Origin: Puia sp963703355
Lineage (GTDB): Bacteria; Bacteroidota; Bacteroidia; Chitinophagales; Chitinophagaceae
Assembly (NCBI GenBank): GCA_963703355.1
Contig: OY969813.1
Coordinates: 1,612,001-1,676,000, forward strand
Direction of reading: 5' to 3'
DNA: 64,000 nucleotides
Shown: positions 34,504-43,949 of the stretch, one piece after another
Layout: the number at the start of each line of letters is the position of its first letter
Position numbering within the stretch: the stretch's first letter is position 1
Notes under the pieces: model-generated
Seen by the model: only the letters and a program-made list of their open reading frames with translations
Told to the model about the DNA's origin: nothing
Databases searched by the model: none
Position numbers and translations under genes: made by a program

Positions 34504-35531
34504 AGTTTTTCCTGTTCGTCCCGCAAAAGCTGTCTTTCATTTTCCAGTTCTATTTCATCACCAAATTCTGTTTTTACCTCTCCGGATTCAATTCCAATCT
34601 CATTCAGATATCTGCTAAATGCAGCCTGAAATCCATGAGTCACAAATACTTTTTTCGCGTTGGTAGCGCGAATAACTGAAAGTAGCCCTTTCCAGTCGGC
34701 GTGATCACTTAATGAGAATGCTGCGTCCACGTTTCTCCTTCTAACGTTACCACGAACCTGCATCCATCCACTACATACGCCCAGCGAATACGGATTGAAC
34801 CGATTCATCCACGAAGAATTCTCAGCAGAAGGGGGCGCTAAAATAATCTCTGTCTTAAAATCCGTCTTAGTCATTCCGGGTAAAACCCTCTTCACTTTGG
34901 GCAGTTGAAATCCGGATTTTAAAAGAGTTTCCTGGATATTCCAAATGGCCCCATGTACATAAATAGAAGATGATATTTCTTTTATGCATTGCAATAATCT
35001 TTGAGCTTTCCCAAGACTATAAGCAATTAAAACAGAATTTAAGCCCTTGTCTCTGTTGGATAATATCCAATTTTGAATATTATACCACAGTTCCTTCTGA
35101 GATTTCCATTCGTATATTGGCAAACCGAAAGTAGATTCAGAAATAAAAACATCACAAGGCAAGATTTCCATTTCACCACTGATTCCATCATTCTCGGTTT
35201 TATAGTCTCCGCCAGCAACCCAAACCGAATCTTTGTATTCGACTCTTACTTGTGATGAGCCAATGATGTGCCCTGCCGGATGCAGGGAAACTCTGACGCC
35301 ATTAATATAAACAGGTTCGCCCCATTCTATAGACTGTACGGAAATCTCTCCAAGACGAAGTTGCAATAAGGGTTTTGTAAAATGATGACAGAGATAAGAG
35401 CCATTACCAGGTCTAGCATGATCGCTGTGTGCATGCGTGATAATGGCCCTTGATACAGGTTTCCAGGGATCAATATAAAAATCCCCCTGCCGGCAATAAA
35501 TTCCCTTCTCATCAAAGGACAGTAAAGTCAT
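34500..35531 (-). CDS. Ligase-associated MBL-fold exonuclease
   Basis: A beta-lactamase-fold nuclease of 343 residues related to CPSF73/SNM1. The metal site HAHSDHA (H33, H35, D37, H38) is intact. HPAGHIIGSSQVRVEY and SDHADWKGLL carry later ligands of the beta-CASP type. It is the exonuclease of the four-gene ligase-associated module and overlaps the ligase start by four bases. It is 24 bases downstream of a periplasmic-binding-like gene. Confidence 0.92.
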   Translation of the reverse strand: MTLLSFDEKGIYCRQGDFYIDPWKPVSRAIITHAHSDHARPGNGSYLCHHFTKPLLQLRLGEISVQSIEWGEPVYINGVRVSLHPAGHIIGSSQVRVEYKDSVWVAGGDYKTENDGISGEMEILPCDVFISESTFGLPIYEWKSQKELWYNIQNWILSNRDKGLNSVLIAYSLGKAQRLLQCIKEISSSIYVHGAIWNIQETLLKSGFQLPKVKRVLPGMTKTDFKTEIILAPPSAENSSWMNRFNPYSLGVCSGWMQVRGNVRRRNVDAAFSLSDHADWKGLLSVIRATNAKKVFVTHGFQAAFSRYLNEIGIESGEVKTEFGDEIELENERQLLRDEQEKL

Positions 35532-35555
35532 TATAGTCTATTCGTGAAACAACAA

Positions 35556-36761
35556 CTAGTACACTGCAACAACGTTGCCATTCACTTTTTTGATGTAATA
35601 GAGTTTCCTGTTTTCGAGGTATTGTAACGTCATATATCCGGAAGATTGACCACTGATTTCTTTGTTTGTAAAAACAGGCTGAATATCAAAATCGTTAAAT
35701 ACTTTATACTTCCTGAGTCCAATGCTTCCATCCAATCGACCTTTATTCATTTCTAATATTTGTCCAAAGTGCAGAATGGTTTCATAACCCCGAAAAACCA
35801 TATCCGAAGGACGAGAAAAGAACCGCGTCTTAAAATACTGCTGTATTGACAATGCCAGGCTGTCTGTTGGATTGATATAAAAAGGTGATGTGTAATATAT
35901 TTCGAGATCAGTATAAGCCGGTGCGTTAAAATCTGTAACAGCATCCCAGGTAGGCATTCCGATGATTTTCAGGGGATACGATTTACTTATGGGTGCAAGT
36001 TTTGCGCATATATTTTTACCGAAATTTTCATCAAGGCTTCCCACCAATATTATATTTTTCAAATTACTATCAAGAAAGGGTACAATTTGATGAAGGTCAA
36101 TACTATTATCAATATTAATATACTTCATTTTTAAAGGAACAGACGCCGTAGTTTTGCCAATCTCGTCAAAATCATTCCGCAGTTTGTCTTCCTGAACCCC
36201 CGCCTTCCGCAGATAAAGGATATTAGATGTAGCCCAATTTCGCTGGATGAATTTATAAATGGCTTCGCAGTGTGTATGAAGTGTAGTATTTAATATTACA
36301 AATTCCGGATTGTTTGTCACTCCACCGTCATTGGGAAAGTTCACATTGACAAAAGGAACGGTCAGATTCCTCGCAGCATTAGCAAGGAATCTTAATTCCG
36401 TGGCATTTACCTGCCCAACAATCAGCTGCGTTTTAATGAAATCCGATTCTTCCAGAATCTGCTGTATTGATTTCGATGAACTTTTTGTATCATACACCGT
36501 TATTTCAATAGCAGTTCCCTTTTTTCTGAGAGAATCCATAGCCAGTACGAGACCCTCATAAAACTCAAGGCCGGGACTCAGATATTTTGGAAAAATCTGG
36601 TCAAATTTATAATTACCGTTGGTATCAAAAGCCGAATCAAGATACAACGGGAGAAATACTGCAATGTGGTATCTTGTACTATCTGAACTTTGAGTAAACC
36701 CTTTATTTATTACTGTTAATAGAAAACAGCAGGACAAAAGAAATCGGAGGCTTTTGTTCAT
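35556..36761 (-). CDS. Exported periplasmic-binding-fold protein (Peripla_BP_6-like)
   Basis: A 401-residue exported protein (signal MNKSLRFLLSCCFLLTVINKGFTQ). The mature part follows the type I periplasmic-binding fold of Leu/Ile/Val-binding proteins: an IAVFLPLYLDSAF start, GLEFYEGLVLAMDSLRKKG, and TQLIVGQVNATELRFLAN in lobe 1. No ABC transporter genes are nearby, so it is likely not a transporter receptor. Related Bacteroidota proteins occur next to guaA and often carry LysM domains; none is seen here. The gene starts 8 bases after the guaA stop. Confidence 0.72.
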   Translation of the reverse strand: MNKSLRFLLSCCFLLTVINKGFTQSSDSTRYHIAVFLPLYLDSAFDTNGNYKFDQIFPKYLSPGLEFYEGLVLAMDSLRKKGTAIEITVYDTKSSSKSIQQILEESDFIKTQLIVGQVNATELRFLANAARNLTVPFVNVNFPNDGGVTNNPEFVILNTTLHTHCEAIYKFIQRNWATSNILYLRKAGVQEDKLRNDFDEIGKTTASVPLKMKYINIDNSIDLHQIVPFLDSNLKNIILVGSLDENFGKNICAKLAPISKSYPLKIIGMPTWDAVTDFNAPAYTDLEIYYTSPFYINPTDSLALSIQQYFKTRFFSRPSDMVFRGYETILHFGQILEMNKGRLDGSIGLRKYKVFNDFDIQPVFTNKEISGQSSGYMTLQYLENRKLYYIKKVNGNVVAVY

Positions 36762-36769
36762 AAATTATA

Positions 36770-38302
36770 TTATTCCCACTCTATCGTTGCAGGTGGTTTA
36801 CTGCTGATATCATAAACTACTCGATTGATCCCTTTCACCTGATTTATTATTTCGTTAGATACATGTGCGAGGAAATCATAAGGAAGATGGGCCCAGTCGG
36901 CCGTCATGCCATCCACGGATGTAACTGCTCGAAGTGCCACAGTGAATTCATAGGTTCGTTCATCTCCCATCACACCTACACTTTTTACCGGTAATAGGAT
37001 CGCGCCCGCCTGCCAGATTGACCCATAAAGTTGCTGTTCGTGCAGTGCCTGAATGAAAATGTGATCAGCTTTTTGAAGCAGAGATACTTTTTCAGGATTT
37101 ACTTCTCCTAAAATGCGAATAGCGAGTCCGGGACCTGGGAAAGGGTGTCTCTGCAGCAGTTCATCAGGGATACCCAGCTCCTTACCGACACGTCTCACTT
37201 CATCTTTAAAAAGATATCGGAGGGGCTCCACCAGACCAAGTTTCATTTTCCTTGGAAGGCCCCCCACATTGTGATGAGATTTTATAGTTTGTGAAGGACC
37301 ATGAACGGAAGTACTTTCGATCACATCAGGATATATGGTGCCCTGACCAAGCAGATCAATTCCTTTTTTCTTTCCAGCTTCGTCCGAGAATATTTTTATG
37401 AATTGTTTACCTATTGCTTTACGCTTTTCTTCGGGATCTGTTTTTCCTTTTAGTTTTTTATAAAATTGTTTTTTCGCATCTACGCCTTTCACGTTCAATC
37501 CTATTTTCTTATACGTTTCGAGAACCTGTTCGTATTCATTTTTTCGCAGAACACCATTGTCAATAAAAAAACCGTAGAGATTTTTTCCTATGGCCTGATT
37601 GATTAATGTAGCCGCAACGGTGGAATCTACACCACCGCTAAGGGCCATAATTACTTTCTTTTTACCAATGGATTTTTTTAACGCTGCTACCGTGTCGCTG
37701 ATAAAATGAGCTGCCGTCCAATCCTGCTTACAGCCACAGACGTCAACGAGAAAGTTGTAAATAATCTTTTTCCCTTCAGTGGAATGGTATACTTCGGGAT
37801 GAAATTGCAAACAATATAAAGGAAATCCCTCACCATTATTTCTGAAAGCTGCGTAAGGAATTGAGTCGGTTTTAGCCAGCACATCGAATCCCGCGGGTAG
37901 TTCCAGTATCGTATCGGCATGACTCATCCAAACCTGGGACAGATCGTTCACGCCATGCAACATGTTGTCGTCTTTAATAATATTCATGAGCGCGCGACCA
38001 TATTCACGTTTACTGCTGTTGGCCACTTTGCCTCCAAATTCTTTTGCAGTGAGTTGGGCACCGTAACAAATACCGAGGATTGGAAATTTTCTATGTAATG
38101 CTTTTACATCTACAATAGGCGCCTTAGGATCATTTACTGAAAAAGGCGAACCCGACAAAATGATACCTTTAAGAGATGCATCGGGTACAATTTTTTTATC
38201 GAACGGTACGATTTCGCAAAATACATTGGCTTCTCTCACCTTGCGGGCTATCAGCTGAGTATATTGGGAACCAAAATCTAGGATGAGAATTTTTTCGTTC
38301 AT
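36770..38302 (-). CDS. guaA: GMP synthase (glutamine-hydrolysing)
   Basis: Converts XMP to GMP in purine synthesis. 510 residues. The N-terminal class I glutamine amidotransferase has Cys79 in GICYGAQ and His-Glu in LQFHPEVYHS. The ATP pyrophosphatase P-loop is ALSGGVDSTV, and the C-terminal dimer domain ends with the family's typical KPPATIEWE. A TATCTTTG promoter element lies only 7 bases before the ATG, suggesting a very short or absent leader. It heads a packed seven-gene minus-strand run that continues into the repair cassette. Confidence 0.97.
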   Translation of the reverse strand: MNEKILILDFGSQYTQLIARKVREANVFCEIVPFDKKIVPDASLKGIILSGSPFSVNDPKAPIVDVKALHRKFPILGICYGAQLTAKEFGGKVANSSKREYGRALMNIIKDDNMLHGVNDLSQVWMSHADTILELPAGFDVLAKTDSIPYAAFRNNGEGFPLYCLQFHPEVYHSTEGKKIIYNFLVDVCGCKQDWTAAHFISDTVAALKKSIGKKKVIMALSGGVDSTVAATLINQAIGKNLYGFFIDNGVLRKNEYEQVLETYKKIGLNVKGVDAKKQFYKKLKGKTDPEEKRKAIGKQFIKIFSDEAGKKKGIDLLGQGTIYPDVIESTSVHGPSQTIKSHHNVGGLPRKMKLGLVEPLRYLFKDEVRRVGKELGIPDELLQRHPFPGPGLAIRILGEVNPEKVSLLQKADHIFIQALHEQQLYGSIWQAGAILLPVKSVGVMGDERTYEFTVALRAVTSVDGMTADWAHLPYDFLAHVSNEIINQVKGINRVVYDISSKPPATIEWE

Positions 38303-38309
38303 GGAGTTG

Positions 38310-38317
38310 CAAAGATA
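38310..38317 (-). promoter_or_regulatory. -7 element (TATCTTTG) of guaA
   Basis: Exact TAnnTTTG match 7 bases upstream of the guaA ATG. Transcription would begin at or very near the start codon, so the message may be leaderless. A -33 TTG at normal spacing is not obvious. Confidence 0.45.
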
Positions 38318-38411
38318 ACATTTGTAACCTTTTCATGAGAAATAGCGTCACAGTGGAATTATTTTTTTCTTACCGGTAGAAAAACCGAACTTTTCATATT
38401 AAAACATTACC

Positions 38412-39131
38412 ATGAAGAAGCTATTTTTCTTAGGGTTTATCGTATTAACCGGACTTACCGCCTGCCGTTTTATGGGTAAACGTATCCGGGGAAACGGAAA
38501 TATCAAAACAGAAGAAAAAACGGTTTCTTCCTTTACCGAAGTGGAAGCGGATGGCAACGTCAAGTTAATGGTGACCCAAGGCGAGATGAAACCAATAAAA
38601 ATTGAAGGTGATGAAAATTTACTGCGTTATGTAGAAATAACTCAGGAGGGGGAAAGAATAAAAATTCAAACTAAAGATGGTGTGAATCTTATTCCTTCAG
38701 GTGACCTCAACATATATGTGAGTTCACCAAATTATAAAAGCATTGAAGTTTCGGGATCAAGTGATATTATTGGCCAGACTAAAATTTCCAGTTCGGAAGA
38801 GCTCAGTCTACAGGCTAGCGGTGTGGGAGACATTCAAATGGAAGTCGACGCACCAAAAATAACATCAGGTATTTCCGGGAGCGGATCAATTAAACTCAAG
38901 GGACAAACTAAAGATCTCGATATTGACCTGAGTGGTGCGGGACATGCATATTGTTATGATCTGCTCACTGAAAATACTACCGTTCAAATATCCGGGGCTG
39001 GCAGTGCCCAAGTATATGCCAGTGTTAAACTGAAAGCTGACGTCAGCGGCGCTGGAAACATAAGTTACAAAGGAAATGCCAGTGTATCTCAGGATATTTC
39101 AGGAGCGGGTAGCGTAAATAAGGCAGATTAA
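38412..39131 (+). CDS. GIN-domain (DUF2807) lipoprotein
   Basis: A 239-residue lipoprotein: signal MKKLFFLGFIVLTGLTAC with lipobox Cys18. The mature part is the GIN (head-GIN, DUF2807) domain, a right-handed beta-helix: VEADGNVKLMVTQGE, then repeated SGSSDI, SGVGDI, SGSGSI, SGAGHA, SGAGSA, SGAGNI and SGAGSV turns. Such proteins are common in Bacteroidota and have no proved function. It ends 2 bases before the convergent recN stop. Divergent from guaA. Confidence 0.85.
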   Translation: MKKLFFLGFIVLTGLTACRFMGKRIRGNGNIKTEEKTVSSFTEVEADGNVKLMVTQGEMKPIKIEGDENLLRYVEITQEGERIKIQTKDGVNLIPSGDLNIYVSSPNYKSIEVSGSSDIIGQTKISSSEELSLQASGVGDIQMEVDAPKITSGISGSGSIKLKGQTKDLDIDLSGAGHAYCYDLLTENTTVQISGAGSAQVYASVKLKADVSGAGNISYKGNASVSQDISGAGSVNKAD

Positions 39132-39133
39132 AA

Positions 39134-40786
39134 TCAGTTAACCAATTCACGTGCGTTTTCCATTGCAGCGGCGGTAGGTTTTTCGCCTGAAATCATTTTA
39201 GCAATGACAGTAATCCTTGATTCCTGATCGAGCTGGCAAATTTTTGTATTTGCAATTTCTTCCTTCATTTCTTTAAAAACATAGAAATGAGTATCTCCTT
39301 TAGCGGCTATCTGCGGTTGATGCGTAATACAAATCACTTGTCGTTTACGGGACAAGTCCTTTAAAATGATCCCCACCTGCCTGGCTGCCTCTCCAGAAAT
39401 TCCCGTATCTATTTCGTCAAACAATAAAGTTGGCATATCCATGGATTGCGCTACCAACGACTTAATGCATAACATTAGCCGGCTCAATTCACCGCCTGAC
39501 GCTACTTTTCTAATGGATTCAAACCGGTTGCTGTTATTGGCGTCGAATAAAAATTCTATGTTATCGATACCCTGCTCGTTCAATTCACAGATTCCGGATA
39601 CAACCCGAATTCTGGCATTGGGCATTCCAACCTTTTTCAACAATTCATTTATTTTTGAGTCCAGTATCCCTGTTTCTGCATTTCTGTTCAATGATAATTT
39701 ACGTGCGATCTCCGTTGATTCCTTCACAAGTAATTCAACTGACTTTTCTCTTGTATGTATCTCTTCCGCAATGTTGAGCGATTCTGATAGTTTATTTTGA
39801 AGTTTCTCGCGAACCGCTATCAACTCAAGTGTTGATGCAACGCCGTGTTTTTTAAACAGTTTATATCCCAAATGAATCCTCTCGTTTAATTTTTCAATCA
39901 GTTCATTGTCGAACCGGATACCAGCATTCAATGATTCTATTTCTTCAGAAAGATCCTGTAATTCAATATACGTTGAGGAAAGTCGTTGTATTATTTCGGG
40001 GAACTTTTCGTGATAGGCCTTATAAGGTTCCAGTTGTTGAGTAAAAAGTTTTAGCTGCTGTATCAACGGTTGCTCGGAATCAGATAAGTTAAAATGCATG
40101 CCTGACAACACATTTTTAATTGCTTCCGAATGACTCAATCGTTTCAATAGCATTTCAGCATCCTCAAATTCATTTTCTTTAAATGCGGCTTCGTCCAGTT
40201 CCGAAAATAAAAACTGGTGATAATCATTTTCTTTATCCGCCACCGCCTGTTTCATTTTCAATTGTGAGAGCTCTGTGCGACTAACAAGCAATTGTTGAAA
40301 AAGAGTATGGTATTTTTTCAATATAAGTCCATTCGCGGCAAGAGCATCTACCACGGCCAGTTGAAATCCGGCTTCTCCAAGTGCAAGAATATCAAATTGT
40401 TGATGCAGGTCTACCAGTAAGCTACTGAGTCGTCTTAATTGATCCAAATTGACGGGTGTATCGTTTACGAAGGCCCTGGATTTCCCATTTACGCTTATTT
40501 CGCGACGCAACACAAGTTCCTGTTCTTTATCCAATTCTTCGTCTGCCAGGAATTTTTCAACATCTTTTAAGCGTGCCACACGAAAACTGGCTTCAACTAT
40601 CGCTTTTTGGTTTCGGTTTCTAAGAACTGAAGTATCAGCTCTTTCTCCCAGAACAAGTGATAATGCACCAGCGATGATCGATTTGCCTGCGCCAGTTTCG
40701 CCTGTTATTATTTGCAATCCCTCAGAAAAATCAATAACAATTTCTTCTATAATTGCATAGTTCTGTATATGTAATTGGAGCAGCAT
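39134..40786 (-). CDS. recN: DNA repair protein RecN
   Basis: An SMC-like ATPase of double-strand break repair, 550 residues. Walker A is GETGAGKSIIAGAL (about 30-43), the signature is ASGGELSRLMLC and Walker B is LLFDEIDTGISG, with coiled-coil arms between about 160 and 370. The H-loop segment ICITHQPQIAAKGD is also normal. It is the last gene of a minus-strand run, 33 bases after a TPR protein. I did not find a recognised SOS box upstream, and none would be expected if the operon promoter is used. Confidence 0.95.
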   Translation of the reverse strand: MLLQLHIQNYAIIEEIVIDFSEGLQIITGETGAGKSIIAGALSLVLGERADTSVLRNRNQKAIVEASFRVARLKDVEKFLADEELDKEQELVLRREISVNGKSRAFVNDTPVNLDQLRRLSSLLVDLHQQFDILALGEAGFQLAVVDALAANGLILKKYHTLFQQLLVSRTELSQLKMKQAVADKENDYHQFLFSELDEAAFKENEFEDAEMLLKRLSHSEAIKNVLSGMHFNLSDSEQPLIQQLKLFTQQLEPYKAYHEKFPEIIQRLSSTYIELQDLSEEIESLNAGIRFDNELIEKLNERIHLGYKLFKKHGVASTLELIAVREKLQNKLSESLNIAEEIHTREKSVELLVKESTEIARKLSLNRNAETGILDSKINELLKKVGMPNARIRVVSGICELNEQGIDNIEFLFDANNSNRFESIRKVASGGELSRLMLCIKSLVAQSMDMPTLLFDEIDTGISGEAARQVGIILKDLSRKRQVICITHQPQIAAKGDTHFYVFKEMKEEIANTKICQLDQESRITVIAKMISGEKPTAAAMENARELVN

Positions 40787-40819
40787 ATAATGATTCTGAA
40801 ATGAAATATAGCGAAAATT

Positions 40820-42328
40820 CTAACCATCTGTACAGCGTTCGATACCCGCTTTCGCCTTTTGATCCAAGGCGTTTTTATAGTCATGTGATTTCATCTCCAG
40901 TACTTTTCTAAAATAAAGGAGTGCACCTTTCTTGTCACCCCGAATTTCATATATATAACCAATTTGCAGGGATGCCCTGGCACCATAATATTCTCGTCGG
41001 TTCTCTCCCAAACGAAGGGCTTCCTCGTAGGCTTTCATGGCTTCGTCAGTACGGTTAAGTGCGTCATAAATCCTGCCGGTCCTGTAATAATACTCCAGCA
41101 GGTCAGTCGGGTCTGAAAAGGATGATGCAGTTTTTCCGCTAAAAAGCTGAAGTGCACGAACGTAATAACCTCCGTCATCCAGCAGACGCGCCCGGAGTAA
41201 CAACTCGTTTGGCCACCGCCCCGATTGAGCCTCCTTAAGCGCTTGTTTATCTGCATCGGTTTCTATGCTTCCCAAAACTAATATTCTTGCCCTTGCAGCC
41301 TTTGCTTTTTCGCTATTACCCTGCAGGTAGTAAATCCAGCTGATTTTCTGCAGTACATCTTTTACGTAAAATTTCCCTTTAAATCTAGAGAGAAAACGTT
41401 CGAGGTATATGATCGATTCGTTGTCGAGGCGATCTGCTCTTGCATATCCCATCTGCATATCCCAGGTGGATAAATCAAGATAACCAGGATCACGATTTAG
41501 CCGATTGATGATTCTTTCTGTAAGTGACGCGTCCTGATTGTTGAGGGAAAGATTCGCTACCAGGTACGCGAGCAGATAATTATTTTTTGTATCCCAATTT
41601 TGTTGATGGATATATTTAAATACCTGTTCCCGTTGATTAAGAATATAAAATTTCAGGTATAGGTAATAAAATGAACCCTCATCGTGAAAAATCAATGCAA
41701 ATGGGTCGTTGCTACCCAGCATTGATTCTAAATTACTCATACCCGTAGTAAGAGAGCCTTTTATTCCAAGCAGATTACTTACAAACTGATATCCCGGGGG
41801 TATCGTACTCGCTGCAACCTGCATTGCGCCCTGCAACATTCGTGATGGTTGGAAATCAGGATATTTTTGCAGATTTTCATTGCCAGTCAAAAAGGATTTC
41901 CGAAAAGACCAGGCGGCGTCCCAACGTTCACCGAATTTAATCTCTACTGCTGCCCATTGAAAATAAATTACTGAACGTGAAAAAAGATAAAAAGGAGAGG
42001 TCGGATCTCCTTTTTTCATCAATTCCAAGCGTTGTTCGAGAAATGGTTTTCTTCTCCTGTATTCATCAGGATCTTCATTAAAATAAAGAGTAAAAAAATC
42101 AATGTAGTTATCCAGAAAATAAGGAACAAGATTATTGGGATGCAGTTTTTTTTCCTCTTCGAGAATAAGTCTGCCGGTGTTTAATTTTAGTTTAATGATT
42201 TCTGCATAAGCATTCCTGCAGTTCGTGTCAAAATCGAAAGTATATGACTCTCCTGCCCGGCAAACCGGGATGAAAAAAAAGAAAATGAATAAATAGGTGG
42301 CAGTAAAAGATAAAACCTTATACATCAT
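40820..42328 (-). CDS. Exported TPR-repeat protein
   Basis: A 502-residue exported protein (signal: hydrophobic run about residues 6-26, cut after CRAG). The C-terminal half has tetratricopeptide repeats, for example GRIYDALNRTDEAMKAYEEA and IGYIYEIRGDKKGALLYFRK. Repeats in the first half are weaker. TPR proteins hold other proteins together; no partner can be named. It lies between the zinc-ribbon protein and recN with gaps of 37 and 33 bases. The start may be Met1 or Met2. Confidence 0.75.
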   Translation of the reverse strand: MMYKVLSFTATYLFIFFFFIPVCRAGESYTFDFDTNCRNAYAEIIKLKLNTGRLILEEEKKLHPNNLVPYFLDNYIDFFTLYFNEDPDEYRRRKPFLEQRLELMKKGDPTSPFYLFSRSVIYFQWAAVEIKFGERWDAAWSFRKSFLTGNENLQKYPDFQPSRMLQGAMQVAASTIPPGYQFVSNLLGIKGSLTTGMSNLESMLGSNDPFALIFHDEGSFYYLYLKFYILNQREQVFKYIHQQNWDTKNNYLLAYLVANLSLNNQDASLTERIINRLNRDPGYLDLSTWDMQMGYARADRLDNESIIYLERFLSRFKGKFYVKDVLQKISWIYYLQGNSEKAKAARARILVLGSIETDADKQALKEAQSGRWPNELLLRARLLDDGGYYVRALQLFSGKTASSFSDPTDLLEYYYRTGRIYDALNRTDEAMKAYEEALRLGENRREYYGARASLQIGYIYEIRGDKKGALLYFRKVLEMKSHDYKNALDQKAKAGIERCTDG

Positions 42329-42365
42329 CCTGCAAGTTAGTCGACCCTTGCATCCCGAAAAACAG

Positions 42366-43121
42366 TTATTTCACATCTACACCGTCATTAAGTTCGCCAT
42401 CAACGAGGATTCTCCCACAATTTTCGCAAACGATAATTTTTTTGTGTTGACGAATCTCACTTTGACGTTGTGGTGGAATAGCATTGAAGCATCCGCCACA
42501 GGCATCACGGACAATCGGTACTACGGCAAGCCCATTTCGGTAGTTGGTTCTGATTCTATCGTATGAATTCAACAGGCGGGGCTCTATTTTTTCACGAGCT
42601 TCTGCGGATAGTTTTGAAAAATGACGCTCTTCCTTTTCTGTTGTAGCAATGATTTTATCCAGTTCATCCTTTTTATTTTTGAGAACGGATTCTTTGGTGG
42701 AAAGTGTTTTTTTGGCCTTATCAAGTAATAACACTTTTTCAGCCACTTCTTCCTGTGCGTCTTTAATATGCTTTTCTGAAAGTTTTACTTCCAGTTGCTG
42801 CATTTCAATTTCCTTGTTAATAGCTTCAAATTCGCGGCTATTTTTTACGTTCTCGCTTTGTTTTTCGTACTTCTTGATCAACTCATCAGATTCTTTCATC
42901 GCCAGTTTTTTCTGACTAATGAATTCCTGGATGCCGTTTATTTCTTCTTCAATACGAGTTTGCCGGGAATTCAAACCCTGAATTTCATCTTCCAAATCAC
43001 TTACTTCCATGGGAAGTTCGCCTTTCAACACTTTATATTCGTCTAATTTGGACTCTATCTTCTGAAGACTGATCAGAGAGGCTAATTTTTCTTCTACTGA
43101 AAATTCTTTGACGTTGGCCAT
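42366..43121 (-). CDS. Coiled-coil zinc-ribbon protein (DUF164/zf-RING_7)
   Basis: A cytoplasmic protein of 251 residues. Residues about 10-180 form a long charged helical hairpin, and the C-terminus has a four-cysteine zinc ribbon: CGGCFNAIPP and, later, CENCGRILVDGE. This is the COG1579-type family, suggested to bind nucleic acid or act in RNA or Nif3-related processes, but not defined. It starts 3 bases after the stop of the Nif3 gene, a pairing that recurs in many bacteria. Confidence 0.87.
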   Translation of the reverse strand: MANVKEFSVEEKLASLISLQKIESKLDEYKVLKGELPMEVSDLEDEIQGLNSRQTRIEEEINGIQEFISQKKLAMKESDELIKKYEKQSENVKNSREFEAINKEIEMQQLEVKLSEKHIKDAQEEVAEKVLLLDKAKKTLSTKESVLKNKKDELDKIIATTEKEERHFSKLSAEAREKIEPRLLNSYDRIRTNYRNGLAVVPIVRDACGGCFNAIPPQRQSEIRQHKKIIVCENCGRILVDGELNDGVDVK

Positions 43122-43124
43122 AGT

Positions 43125-43910
43125 TTAGATATAATAATTGACCGGGTTTGAAATGGTACCCGATTTAAGGACGGCAAAGTTAGGAAATTTTTTGACGATA
43201 ACCTCATGAAGCAAATCGACTGTGAACTGCTCACTTTCAAAATGACCGATATCCGCAATAACCATTTTATTCTCCCCTTCAAAAAAATCATGGTAACGGA
43301 CATCGGCCGTTATAAAAATGTCTGCTTTTTCCTGTAAAGCATTGGGAATCAAAAAACTACCAGCTCCGCCACAAACTGCTATCCGCGAAACGCTCTTACC
43401 CCGCAGCGAACTAAATCTGATCACATTTGTGAGAAATAATCCTTTAAGATTTTTCAGGAATTGTTCCTCAGAAATGGGATTTCTCAAATCTCCAATTATT
43501 CCTGAACCAACCGAAGCGTTGTTGACCTTAGGAATAAGCACTTTTCTATTAACAAGACCTATTTTATCGGCAATCTTGGAATTTACACCGCTTACCACAT
43601 TGTCCAGATTGGTATGCATTGAATAAATTGTAATGTCGGCACGAACTGCGGCTATTACTGATCTGCCAGTCATATTTTCGGGTGTTACACGCCGAACCGG
43701 TCGAAAAATCAGCGGATGATGTGATATAATCAGATTGCAATTATTTATCCCAGCTTCTCTGATTGTATTCTCGGTACAATCCAGGCAAACAATTATCCCA
43801 GTGCAATTCCTTTCAAGATCGCCAACCATAAGACCGCTGTTATCATAACTTTCCTGATATTCAGGTGGGGCGATAGATTCCAAATATTGAATGATCTCAT
43901 TTATTATCAT
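43125..43910 (-). CDS. Nif3-like dinuclear metal protein (YbgI family), short form
   Basis: A 261-residue protein of the Nif3/YbgI/GTP cyclohydrolase I type 2 family. Metal ligands: H64-H65 in IISHHPLIF, a conserved MHTNLDNV segment, and H and E in DIGHFESEQF. Many Bacteroidota and Firmicutes members are about 365 residues because of a PII-like insert; this protein lacks it and resembles the short E. coli form. The biochemical function is unsettled. It is followed 3 bases later by the zinc-ribbon gene. Confidence 0.87.
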   Translation of the reverse strand: MIINEIIQYLESIAPPEYQESYDNSGLMVGDLERNCTGIIVCLDCTENTIREAGINNCNLIISHHPLIFRPVRRVTPENMTGRSVIAAVRADITIYSMHTNLDNVVSGVNSKIADKIGLVNRKVLIPKVNNASVGSGIIGDLRNPISEEQFLKNLKGLFLTNVIRFSSLRGKSVSRIAVCGGAGSFLIPNALQEKADIFITADVRYHDFFEGENKMVIADIGHFESEQFTVDLLHEVIVKKFPNFAVLKSGTISNPVNYYI

Positions 43911-43949
43911 GGCCCTGAGAATTAACTCTTATCGTGAATTCCTTGTGAT

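Noticed and set aside
40787..40830. SOS operator upstream of recN
   Set aside because: No match to a known LexA box or to the 27382 palindrome, only TAGCGAAAATTCTA, which is not symmetric.
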